DNA of 8,694 nucleotides from Propionibacterium sp. (GCA_012514785.1 JAAYZP010000148.1:1-8694); one strand, 5' to 3'; shown: positions 1 to 5,563, counted from the first letter of the stretch. The notes: generated from the sequence alone by a model not told the origin. Program-made: numbers and translations.

Positions 1-515
1 AGTTCGGGAACGCGCAACCGTGATCCCGCAGCCGCAATGCCGCGCGGATGGGTGTGGTCACCCAGCGCTCCGCCTGGCCCACATCCAACGGCTCGCTCTT
101 GCCGCCGAGGACGATGGGGATGATCTCCGCGTCGCACGCGAGGCGTCGTGCTTCTCCGGGGGTGATGGGTTCGCCGTCGAGGTTGAGCATCTCGGCGCGG
201 CCGAGCCCGGTCAGGAGCATGGTCCAGGGGATGGTGATGTGCACGTGGGGGCGGTCGCCGCCCTGTGCCGGTACTTTCTCGGTGGATGCGGCCAGGCTGG
301 CCAGCTCGACGAGGGCGTCGGCGCGGCGGGTGTCGCGGTCCGGCACCGCCTCACCGTCCTGGCGGTATTGGGAGGCTGGGCGGATGAGGGCTTCGAGTTG
401 CGCCTCCAGCAGTGCGGCATCTGCGGCGGGGAGGGAGCCGCTGAGCTTCACGCTGCCGTGACAGTCGGAGCTGAGCCGGAAGTAGCGGCGGGACTTTGGC
501 CCTCAGATGGTTGAG

Positions 516-530
516 CTTCGCCGGGCGAAG
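516..530. repeat. compact palindrome inside the 142-bp element
   Basis: CTTCGCC at 516-522 is the reverse complement of GGCGAAG at 524-530, around a single central G. It could fold as a hairpin with a 5-bp stem and 5-nt loop when single-stranded. It overlaps the inner edge of the left terminal repeat. Confidence 0.5.
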
Positions 531-597
531 AACGAGCCCGCGAATGGTCTAAACCCCGCCGGACTTGGGCAGAGACTGAGTTCCAGCGACCGCTGAG

Positions 598-613
598 GAT
601 GGTTTCGACCATC
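598..613. repeat. GATGGT-TTCG-ACCATC hairpin (tetraloop type)
   Basis: A perfect 6-bp stem (598-603 with 608-613) encloses TTCG, a sequence that gives a very stable UUCG tetraloop in RNA. The stem repeats the first six bases of the element's terminal repeat. The 50-bp block 598-647 is therefore itself bounded by inverted GATGGTT/AACCATC and may be one REP unit of a paired arrangement. Confidence 0.55.
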
Positions 614-1032
614 GCCAGCTCCTTCGTCGCGGGCGAGCTCAACCATCAAAGGGATGCCGTCGAGGGCTTCGGCCAGGAGCCAGAACCGATGCGTGAGGTC
701 TCGGGCCAGCCGGAGCTCGGCCCGCGCCTGTCCGGTGGTGGCGCGGGACGAGGAGCGGACGTGATCGACCACCCGGTCTGCGCCACCAAGCTGTGCCTCC
801 GCGAGGAGGCGCAGCCGTGCCCCGGCCAGCTGCGCCTCGGTTTCCTCGATGCAGGCGAGCAGGGCGTCGATCTCGGCGACGTCATCGTCGGTGGAGACCC
901 GAAGAGCGCGCGCACGATCGCCGGCGGCCTTCGCCGCCAGCCGCAGATCCTGCACAACTTCGCTCATACCAAGAAGTCTCCCAGGCGCCTCTGACAACAA
1001 TTTCTGGCCCGACACGCCGACCCGAAAAGTCA

Positions 1033-1038
1033 TATATA
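1033..1038. promoter_or_regulatory. AT-rich patch, possible -10 region between divergent genes
   Basis: The run CATATATAAC (1031-1040) is the only clearly AT-rich stretch in the 268-bp gap between the DUF222/HNH start at 967 and the oxidoreductase start at 1236. It can be read as a -10 hexamer on the minus strand, about 66 nt before the pseudogene start, or as TATAAC on the plus strand. No convincing -35 partner is seen. A second weak -10-like CATAAT lies at 1165-1170 on the plus strand, about 65 nt before the oxidoreductase. Nothing else was recognised in this gap. Confidence 0.3.
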
Positions 1039-1235
1039 ACGATTCGGCAACGTAGCGCGCTCTCGGCACTCGAGGTACGGGATGGTTCACCCCCAGAACT
1101 TCACGGCTTGCCACTCGTTGCGCTCCACAGCGGAAGAAAACCTTCTCCGTTCCATCGAGTTGCGCATAATGAAGTTCTCCTCGCCGCATCGGCTCTCCCA
1201 CTCCCGGTTTCCCGCGCTCTGGTACAGATGGGACC

Positions 1236-2213
1236 ATGCGCTACTCCATCCTTGACCGGGCTATCGCCGTCGCCGGACTCTCCGAATCGGAGGTGCTGCG
1301 CAGCGTCGTCGACCACGCCCGTTCGGCCGAGGAGCGGGGCTTCGAGCGGTTCCTCGTCGCCGAACACCACGGCGTGCCCGGCATTCCCGGCTCGCAGCCG
1401 ACGGTGCTGGCCTCCGCCATCGCCGCGAGCACGTCGCGCATCCGCGTCGGCACCGGCGGCATCATGCTGCCGTCGTACCAGCCACTCATCGTGGCCGAGC
1501 AGATCGGGGTGCTCGAGGCGCTGTTCCCCGGGCGGATCGACGCCGGCATCGGCTCGTCGATCGGGTTCACCCGGCCCGTGCGCACCGCGCTGCGGCAGGA
1601 CGACGTCGAGGCGGTCAAGAGCCGCTTCACCGACGACCTGGAGGAGCTGCTGAGCTATCTCAGCGGCGACGCCGCCATCACCGCGCGCCCGCAGAACCAC
1701 CTCCGCACCCCCGTCTGGCTGCTCGCCAACTTCCGCTCCCTGCTCATCGCAGCGAAGTACGGACTGGGCGTCATCGTCGGCGGGCCATCGCTGGTGGACC
1801 GCAGCAAGCCCATCCACGACGGGCTGAAGATGTACCGCGAGCAGTTCCGGCCGTCGGCGTTCTGGCAGGAGCCCACAGCGATCGCGGCCATCAACGTCGC
1901 CGTCGCCGACGACGCATCCTCCGCCCGCGACCTGCTGCTGCCCCAGGTCTGGGCCGAGGTGAAGTCCCGGTCCACCGGCGCCTTCGATCACCTCCTGCCC
2001 GTCGCCGACCTCGACGAGACCACCCTGACCTCGCAGGAGCGAGCGCGCGTCGCCGACGGCCTCGACCTCGCCATCCACGGCACGCCGGAGCAGGTGCGCG
2101 GGCAGCTCCGCGACCTCCAGCAGTTCACCGGCGTGGACGAGGTGCTCGTCACCGGCGACATGGGCGACTACGAGGGCCGCGCGCGCTCCGAGCAGCTGCT
2201 CGTCGAACTCTGA
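1236..2213 (+). CDS. LLM class flavin-dependent oxidoreductase (luciferase-like monooxygenase family)
   Basis: The 325-residue product is a TIM-barrel member of the bacterial luciferase-like superfamily, cytoplasmic enzymes that use reduced flavin (FMN or F420) to oxidise organic substrates. Visible family signatures are FLVAEHHGVPG (residues 39-49, with the AEHH motif at 42-45), TSRIRVGTGGIMLP (66-79) and AEQIGVLEALFPGRIDAGIG (87-106). These match the MsnO8-like group, where the second run is usually followed by a GRAPG-type loop; here it reads GSSIGF. The length is typical. The start ATG has a weak upstream GGGA only 2 nt away, so translation may rely on a short or absent leader. A small membrane-protein gene follows 37 bp downstream and may be co-transcribed. 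Substrate and cofactor cannot be told from sequence. Confidence 0.9.
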   Translation: MRYSILDRAIAVAGLSESEVLRSVVDHARSAEERGFERFLVAEHHGVPGIPGSQPTVLASAIAASTSRIRVGTGGIMLPSYQPLIVAEQIGVLEALFPGRIDAGIGSSIGFTRPVRTALRQDDVEAVKSRFTDDLEELLSYLSGDAAITARPQNHLRTPVWLLANFRSLLIAAKYGLGVIVGGPSLVDRSKPIHDGLKMYREQFRPSAFWQEPTAIAAINVAVADDASSARDLLLPQVWAEVKSRSTGAFDHLLPVADLDETTLTSQERARVADGLDLAIHGTPEQVRGQLRDLQQFTGVDEVLVTGDMGDYEGRARSEQLLVEL

Positions 2214-2250
2214 GGCCGTCTCCGCCCACGGATATGGAAGGATCGCAGCC

Positions 2251-2433
2251 ATGACTGACGAGCCCGAGCCGCCCACGGCCACGCGCATGCTCATCCTCAC
2301 GGGCATCTCGCTGATCCTGATCATCGTCGGGCTCACGCTCCTGATGAGCAGGGTGACCGTGCCCGGCTGGGTCCTCCTCGGCGCGGGCTTCGTGGCCCTG
2401 GCTGCGGCGTTCGTCGTGCGCCCGACGCGCTGA
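2251..2433 (+). CDS. small two-helix membrane protein, unknown function
   Basis: This 60-residue protein has a short acidic, proline-containing N-terminus (residues 1-12) followed by two hydrophobic segments. The first is about residues 13-33 (MLILTGISLILIIVGLTLLM) and the second about 38-56 (VPGWVLLGAGFVALAAAFVV). They are separated by a short turn, and the protein ends in a basic tail (RPTR). It should sit in the cytoplasmic membrane as a hairpin. The ribosome binding site AAGGA lies about 10 nt before the ATG, supporting expression. It follows the oxidoreductase by 37 bp, so a shared transcript is possible. Short proteins of this sort are common next to unrelated genes in actinobacteria; no function is recognised. 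Confidence 0.75.
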   Translation: MTDEPEPPTATRMLILTGISLILIIVGLTLLMSRVTVPGWVLLGAGFVALAAAFVVRPTR

Positions 2434-2475
2434 CCCCAGTTCCACCCCTCCCCGACGCGGCCACCTCGCCCTCGC

Positions 2476-2481
2476 TACGGT
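2476..2481 (+). promoter_or_regulatory. candidate -10 (TACGGT) for leaderless transcript of NERD-helicase gene
   Basis: TACGGT fits the actinobacterial TANNNT -10 pattern and is followed by exactly 7 nt and then ATG at 2489. Transcription would thus start at or next to the A of the start codon. The same spacing occurs before the peroxiredoxin gene. No clear -35 is seen. Confidence 0.5.
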
Positions 2482-2488
2482 GGACGCC

Positions 2489-4159
2489 ATGGCGCCCCAG
2501 CTCATCCCGGACGACCCGATGTTCACCACCGAGTCGGAGCGCGACGTGTGGGAGCGCCTGCGCGACTCACTGCGCCCCGAGGACACCCTCATGGCCAACT
2601 TCCGCCTCACCGACACCGCGAAGGACCACGAGGCCGACCTGGTGGTGGTGATGCCGGAGGTGGGTGTGGTCGTCGTGGAGGTCAAGGGGGCCGGTATCGG
2701 GTATGACGATGATGGCTGGAGCATGCAGCACCGCGGAGGGCGCGAGCAGGTCGACCCTGTGGCGCAGGCCCGCGACGCCCGGTACGCGCTGCAGGGCTAC
2801 GTCGAGTCGGACCGACGGTGGGCCGACAGCTCCCGCTCCCCCATCCGCTTCGCGCACGCCGTCGTGACGCCGTTCACGTCGCTGGGGATCGACTTCGACC
2901 TGCCCGAGTGCCCCCGCTGGATGATCCACGACAAGAACGATTTGGCGGACCTCGCCGCACGCCTGGCCGACATCCCGCTCGGCTTCGAGACCCACCGTCG
3001 CCCGCCCACGCAGGACGACTGCGACATCATCGTCGAAATCCTCACCGCCCGCGGCACGAACGCGGTGCCGAGCGTCGTCGACGACGCAGACGAGCGGCAG
3101 AGTCGGGCCGATCGGCTGACGCAGGAACAGGCGATGATCTTGGGGGTCACGCGGCTGCTGAACCGGGTGGAGGTCCGCGGCGGCGCGGGCAGTGGCAAGA
3201 CCGTGCTGGCTCTGGCGCAGGCACAACAGTTGAGCGCCGGGCGCGACGGCCGGCAGCGCCAGCGCGTCGCACTGCTCTGCTATTCCATCGGGCTCGCCAG
3301 CTACTTCCAGCGCGAAGTCCAGACCTGGCAGTACAACCACAGGCCCGCCTTCGTCGGTACCTTCGAGGCGCTCGCCAATGCCTGGGGCATCCCCTCCGGC
3401 ACCCGCGACGACCCCGGCTTCTGGGAGCACGAGCTCCCGCTCCTGATGGCGGAGCGGGCCGCCGGACTGCCGCCCGGCCAGCGCTTCGACGCGTTCGTCG
3501 TCGATGAGGCGCAGGACTTCGCCGAGAGCTGGTGGCGGCCGATCATCGGCGCGCTCAGCGACGAGAACGACGGCGGCCTGTTCGTCTACTCCGACGAGAA
3601 CCAGGCCCTGTTCGAGCGCTTCGGCCGCCCACCGGTGCCGCTCGTGCCGCTCGTGCTCGACCACAACCTGCGCAACACGAAGCAGATCGCCGAGGTGTTC
3701 CGCCCGCTGGCACCGCTGCGGATGCGGCTGCAGGGCGGCGACGGGCCCGAGGTATCGCACGTCCACGCGGACCCCGATGACGCGATCGCCGTGGCCGACG
3801 ACCAGGTGGAGGCGCTGTTCGACGAGGGCTGGGAGGCCGGGCATATCGCGCTACTCACCACCGGGCGTCGCCATCCGGAGCAGGTGGCGTTGCAGGAGAT
3901 GGACGGGCAGGAGGGCTACTGGGAGCAGTTCTGGGACGACGACCTCGTCTTCTATGGGCACGTCCTGGGGTTCAAGGGGCTGGAGCGGCGCGCGGTGGTG
4001 CTGTGCGTCAACGAGGATGGCACGCGGCCGCGCTTCCGGGAGCGGATGTACGTCGGATTGTCACGTGCGACGGATCGGCTCATCGTCGTCGGCGACCTGG
4101 ACGCGATCGCCCATGCCGGAGACGACGTGGTGCGCTCACTCACCGGTAGACGACGTTGA
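2489..4159 (+). CDS. NERD nuclease-related domain / SF1 DNA helicase fusion protein
   Basis: The 556-residue product has two parts. Residues about 13-130 form a NERD domain of the PD-(D/E)xK nuclease type, with HEADLVVVMPE (acidic D at 50) and VVVVEVKGAG (E-x-K near 64-66). The rest is a UvrD/Rep-like superfamily 1 helicase: Q motif LTQEQ (about 210), Walker A GGAGSGKT (231-238), Walker B VVDEAQD (337-343), motif III YSDENQ (367-372), motif IV LDHNLRNTKQI, motif V GFKGLERRAVV (about 494) and motif VI YVGLSRATDRLIVV (521-534). All ATPase motifs look intact, so it should be an active DNA-unwinding enzyme with a possible nuclease. ATG 2489 is preferred to GTG 2480, because the GTG would overlap a good -10 box. 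A 17-bp direct repeat brackets the gene. It stands alone on its strand and converges on the 4201 gene. Roles in repair or phage defence are both possible. Confidence 0.9.
   Translation: MAPQLIPDDPMFTTESERDVWERLRDSLRPEDTLMANFRLTDTAKDHEADLVVVMPEVGVVVVEVKGAGIGYDDDGWSMQHRGGREQVDPVAQARDARYALQGYVESDRRWADSSRSPIRFAHAVVTPFTSLGIDFDLPECPRWMIHDKNDLADLAARLADIPLGFETHRRPPTQDDCDIIVEILTARGTNAVPSVVDDADERQSRADRLTQEQAMILGVTRLLNRVEVRGGAGSGKTVLALAQAQQLSAGRDGRQRQRVALLCYSIGLASYFQREVQTWQYNHRPAFVGTFEALANAWGIPSGTRDDPGFWEHELPLLMAERAAGLPPGQRFDAFVVDEAQDFAESWWRPIIGALSDENDGGLFVYSDENQALFERFGRPPVPLVPLVLDHNLRNTKQIAEVFRPLAPLRMRLQGGDGPEVSHVHADPDDAIAVADDQVEALFDEGWEAGHIALLTTGRRHPEQVALQEMDGQEGYWEQFWDDDLVFYGHVLGFKGLERRAVVLCVNEDGTRPRFRERMYVGLSRATDRLIVVGDLDAIAHAGDDVVRSLTGRRR
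2496..2512 (+). repeat. 17-bp direct repeat, left copy
   Basis: CCCAGCTCATCCCGGAC at codons 3-8 of the NERD-helicase gene recurs exactly at 4172-4188, just past its stop codon. Flanking bases differ on both sides. The copy spacing is 1676 bp. Confidence 0.8.
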
Positions 4160-4171
4160 GCCGAGGATTCA

Positions 4172-4188
4172 CCCAGCTCATCCCGGAC
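4172..4188 (+). repeat. 17-bp direct repeat, right copy
   Basis: Exact copy of 2496-2512, starting 12 nt after the stop of the NERD-helicase gene, within the 41-bp gap to the convergent gene. It is out of frame with the helicase gene. Confidence 0.8.
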
Positions 4189-4197
4189 CGACGGGTG
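4179..4197. terminator. possible weak bidirectional hairpin between convergent genes
   Basis: CA(T)CCCG at 4179-4185 can pair with CGGGTG at 4192-4197, around a 6-nt loop and with one bulged T. It lies exactly between the stop codons of two convergent genes (4159 and 4201). There is no T-run on either strand, so it is not a classic intrinsic terminator; placement is the main argument. Confidence 0.3.
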
Positions 4198-4200
4198 CAC

Positions 4201-4383
4201 TCAGCCAGCCTGCAACTCCAGATAGGCGTCGAGTGCTTCGCGCAGGATCTGGGATTCGCCAACTCCCCTAGCGCCCGCAGCATCGGCGAGTCGGGCAGCC
4301 TGCGCAGGGGTCAGCCGAACAGCTTCCTGGACGCTCGTCTTGCAATCGCTCGCGACTCGGCCGACCGGACCGGGACGGGTCAA
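4201..4383 (-). CDS. small ribbon-helix-helix (CopG/Arc-like) protein
   Basis: The 60-residue product carries a ribbon-helix-helix pattern. A short strand-like segment (VQEAVRLT, residues 18-25) is followed by helix 1 (PAQAARLADAAGARG, 26-40) and helix 2 (ESQILREALDAYLEL, 43-57). The S/Q-x-x-L-R-E-A-L spacing is typical of CopG-type DNA-binding proteins and antitoxins, which bind operators as dimers. The only start in a sensible place is TTG at 4383-4381, which overlaps the stop of the GroES-like gene as TTGA, implying translational coupling. No toxin gene follows: the next gene is convergent, 41 bp away. It may be an orphan regulator of its own operon or a leftover antitoxin. The first 17 residues do not resemble the family, so the true start is uncertain. 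Confidence 0.6.
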   Translation of the reverse strand: MTRPGPVGRVASDCKTSVQEAVRLTPAQAARLADAAGARGVGESQILREALDAYLELQAG

Positions 4384-4703
4384 AGGTAGAGGCCGGTGCC
4401 CGCGTCGTCGAGGCGCTTCGCCGCGACCGCGTGGATGTCCCGCTCGCGCATCAGCACGTAGCGCTTCGAGTTGAGCTCCACCTCGGCGCGCTCCTCCGGG
4501 TCGAACAGCACGCGGTCGTCCACCTCGACGCTGCGCACACTCGGGCCGATCGAGACCACCTTCGCCCAGCTGAGCCGACGCCCCATCTGGACGGTGGCGG
4601 GGATGAGGATGCCGCCGCCACTCTTGCGCTCGGACGAACCGGATTCGGCGTCGACGAGCACTCGGTCGTGCAGCATGCGGATGGCGAGACCTTCGTCACT
4701 CAC
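4380..4703 (-). CDS. GroES-like co-chaperonin (Cpn10 family)
   Basis: The 107-residue product follows the Cpn10 fold: MLHDRVLVDAE (residues 10-20), a polar mobile-loop region with GGGILIPATVQMG (29-41), then WAKVVSIGP and VEVDDRVLFDPEE, and the C-terminal signature YVLMRERDIHAV (82-93). The hydrophobic triplet ILI after the glycines occupies the position of the GroEL-binding IVL of GroES. It is therefore probably able to engage a chaperonin ring, and acts in the cytoplasm. It differs from the main GroES in its MGRRLSWAKV stretch and a C-terminal extension ending GTGLYL, features remembered from the second GroES-like proteins of actinobacteria. No groEL is adjacent. It starts with GTG at 4703, overlapping the stop of the DUF3618 gene (GTGA), and its own stop overlaps the next gene (TTGA). 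No function distinct from GroES is established here. Confidence 0.85.
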   Translation of the reverse strand: MSDEGLAIRMLHDRVLVDAESGSSERKSGGGILIPATVQMGRRLSWAKVVSIGPSVRSVEVDDRVLFDPEERAEVELNSKRYVLMRERDIHAVAAKRLDDAGTGLYL

Positions 4704-5032
4704 GCGGCTTCGAGCGCCTTCCTACCCCGCGGAGGGCGCACGGCACGGCGCCCGGCCAGCGCGTTGACCGTCACCGCGAACGCGACGACACCCACCACGG
4801 CGCCCGCGATCGCGAGCACCCGCTTGGTCCGCAGGCTGCCGTCGGCCTCGACGAACTGGCTCTTGACCTCGGCGTATTCCGTCTTGACGAAGCTCTTGGC
4901 CTCCTCGACGCTCTTCTTCGCGATGTTCTTCGGCTTGACCGACTCCGTCAAATCGGCCACCGAGGCGCGGAGCTTGGCGCGAGTACCTGCCAACTCCGCC
5001 CGGATGTCTTCGACCGTTCGCTCACTCGCCAT
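4700..5032 (-). CDS. DUF3618 domain-containing membrane protein
   Basis: The 110-residue product begins with the DUF3618 signature: SERTVEDIRAELAGTRAKL (residues 3-21) and LRASVADLTESVKPKNIAKK (21-40). A charged, probably helical region (41-68) follows, then one transmembrane segment at about 71-93 (VLAIAGAVVGVVAFAVTVNA) and a basic C-terminal tail. This is the usual plan of the family, which is widespread in actinobacteria; its function is unknown. The N-terminal helix should face the cytoplasm. A good ribosome binding site (AGGAG) sits 6 nt before the ATG. It is the first gene of a minus-strand cluster with the GroES-like and RHH genes. It is divergent from the peroxiredoxin gene, with only 51 bp between the start codons. 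Confidence 0.85.
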   Translation of the reverse strand: MASERTVEDIRAELAGTRAKLRASVADLTESVKPKNIAKKSVEEAKSFVKTEYAEVKSQFVEADGSLRTKRVLAIAGAVVGVVAFAVTVNALAGRRAVRPPRGRKALEAA

Positions 5033-5060
5033 CGCTTCTCCTTGGTACGCCTACCCCACC

Positions 5061-5066
5061 AGCCTA
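5061..5066 (-). promoter_or_regulatory. candidate -10 (TAGGCT) for the DUF3618 operon
   Basis: On the minus strand TAGGCT fits TANNNT. The predicted transcription start is near 5054, leaving a leader of about 20 nt that contains the AGGAG site. It lies only 4 bp from the opposing -10 box of the peroxiredoxin gene. Confidence 0.4.
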
Positions 5067-5070
5067 GCCA

Positions 5071-5076
5071 TACAAT
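5071..5076 (+). promoter_or_regulatory. candidate -10 (TACAAT) for leaderless peroxiredoxin transcript
   Basis: TACAAT is a near-consensus -10 followed by exactly 7 nt and then ATG at 5084, giving a transcript that starts at the start codon. No Shine-Dalgarno sequence precedes either candidate ATG (5075 or 5084), which agrees with leaderless translation. The 5075 ATG overlaps the -10 box itself, so 5084 is preferred. Confidence 0.55.
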
Positions 5077-5083
5077 GGCCACC

Positions 5084-5563
5084 ATGGTTGCTCGACTGAC
5101 ACAAGGTACCACCGCGCCCGGCTTCACCCGCCAGGATCAGGAGGGACGCGAAATCTCCCTCAGCGATTTCAAGAACCAAGCCGTGATCCTCTACTTCTAC
5201 CCGGCCGCGATGACGCCCGGGTGCACCACCCAGGCGGTCGACTTCTCCGCATCGCTCCAGGAGCTCAGCGAGGCCGGCTATGCCGTGCTCGGCTGCTCAC
5301 CGGACCCCGTCGAGAAGCTCGCCAAGTTCACCACCAACTCCGAACTCGGCATCACCCTCCTCTCGGATCCGACGATGGAACTGCTCCACGAGTACGCCGC
5401 GTTCGGCACGAAGAAGCTCTACGGCAAGGAGATCGAGGGCGTCATCCGCTCAACGTTCGTGATCGACGTCGACGGCGAAGGCGCCGGCACCGTGCGGGTG
5501 GCCCAGTACAACGTGCGCGCGACGGGGCACGTCGCCAAGCTGCGCCGAGAGTTGGGCATCTGA
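5084..5563 (+). CDS. bcp: thioredoxin-dependent thiol peroxidase, BCP/PrxQ type
   Basis: The 159-residue product is a BCP-family peroxiredoxin, a cytoplasmic enzyme that reduces hydrogen peroxide and organic hydroperoxides. Visible features are the thioredoxin-fold core VILYFYPAAMTPGCTTQAVDF (core segments at residues 34-54), with the peroxidatic cysteine C47 in TPGCT, VLGCSPDPVEKLAKF (68-82), LLSDPTMELLHEYAAFG and GVIRSTFVIDVDG. In most relatives the resolving cysteine lies five residues after the peroxidatic one; here that position is valine (V52). The only other cysteine is C71, in the strand that normally reads VIGxSPD. The enzyme may work as a 1-Cys type or with an unusual disulfide. Length and the remaining motifs are normal. 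A YigZ-family gene follows with a CTGA overlap. Confidence 0.9.
   Translation: MVARLTQGTTAPGFTRQDQEGREISLSDFKNQAVILYFYPAAMTPGCTTQAVDFSASLQELSEAGYAVLGCSPDPVEKLAKFTTNSELGITLLSDPTMELLHEYAAFGTKKLYGKEIEGVIRSTFVIDVDGEGAGTVRVAQYNVRATGHVAKLRRELGI

Larger units (their letters stand above)
506..647. mobile_element. 142-bp MITE/REP-like element with 12-bp perfect terminal inverted repeats
   Basis: GATGGTTGAGCT at 506-517 is repeated exactly in inverted orientation as AGCTCAACCATC at 636-647. The stretch between has no coding signature and contains two further palindromes (516-530 and 598-613). It coincides with the break between the two homologous halves of the DUF222/HNH pseudogene, so it is most likely an inserted or recombined non-autonomous element. 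No target-site duplication is obvious: the flanks are cctca on the left and aaagg on the right. Sequences of the type GGTTGAG...TCGAAACC are, from memory, frequent REP-like palindromes in high-GC actinobacteria. That family assignment is inference; the inverted repeats are directly visible. Confidence 0.65.
1..967 (-). pseudogene. DUF222/HNH endonuclease (13E12-like) pseudogene, truncated by window edge
   Basis: The minus strand from ATG at 967 encodes the N-terminal part of a DUF222 protein (begins MSEVVQDLRLAAKAAG, later ETEAQLAGARLRLLAEAQ and TGQARAELRLARDLTHR). A Shine-Dalgarno-like GGGAG lies 10 nt before the ATG. Homology fades at about 650, and a TGA at 505-503 ends the reading frame. 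In the same frame beyond the stop, the second half of DUF222 resumes (SRRYFRLSSDCHGSVKLSG, then PHVHITIPWTMLLTGLGRAEM). It runs to RLRDHGCAFPN at the window start, the lead-in to the HNH zinc-binding motif, which lies outside. Compared with the usual family layout, roughly 100 residues between the two halves are missing and replaced by unrelated DNA (506-647). The frame upstream of 967 is open to 1237 but does not resemble the family. These multi-copy genes are common in actinobacteria; their role is unsettled, with HNH nuclease activity presumed. The pseudogene call is firm; the length of the loss is inferred. Confidence 0.85.

Noticed and set aside
503..1237. The left minus-strand frame read as one intact 244-residue protein from 1237
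   Set aside because: Residues before the ATG at 967 do not resemble DUF222, the last ~45 codons come from the inserted element, and the family sequence resumes beyond the stop in the same frame.
1101..2336. Minus-strand open frame (411 codons) opposite the oxidoreductase
   Set aside because: Codon composition mirrors the plus-strand gene, and the LLM signatures are on the plus strand.
2480..2488. GTG at 2480 as the start of the NERD-helicase gene
   Set aside because: It overlaps the TACGGT -10 candidate, adds only three residues and has no ribosome binding site; ATG 2489 fits a leaderless transcript.
2567..3844. Long minus-strand open frame (425 codons) opposite the NERD-helicase gene
   Set aside because: The plus strand carries every helicase motif in order. 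The minus frame is low-complexity (V, G, A, R, D-rich) with no family features, a shadow typical of high-GC DNA.
5221..5559. In-frame extension of the YigZ gene back to GTG 5221
   Set aside because: It would overlap most of the peroxiredoxin gene, and the extra residues are arginine-rich shadow sequence with no YigZ similarity.
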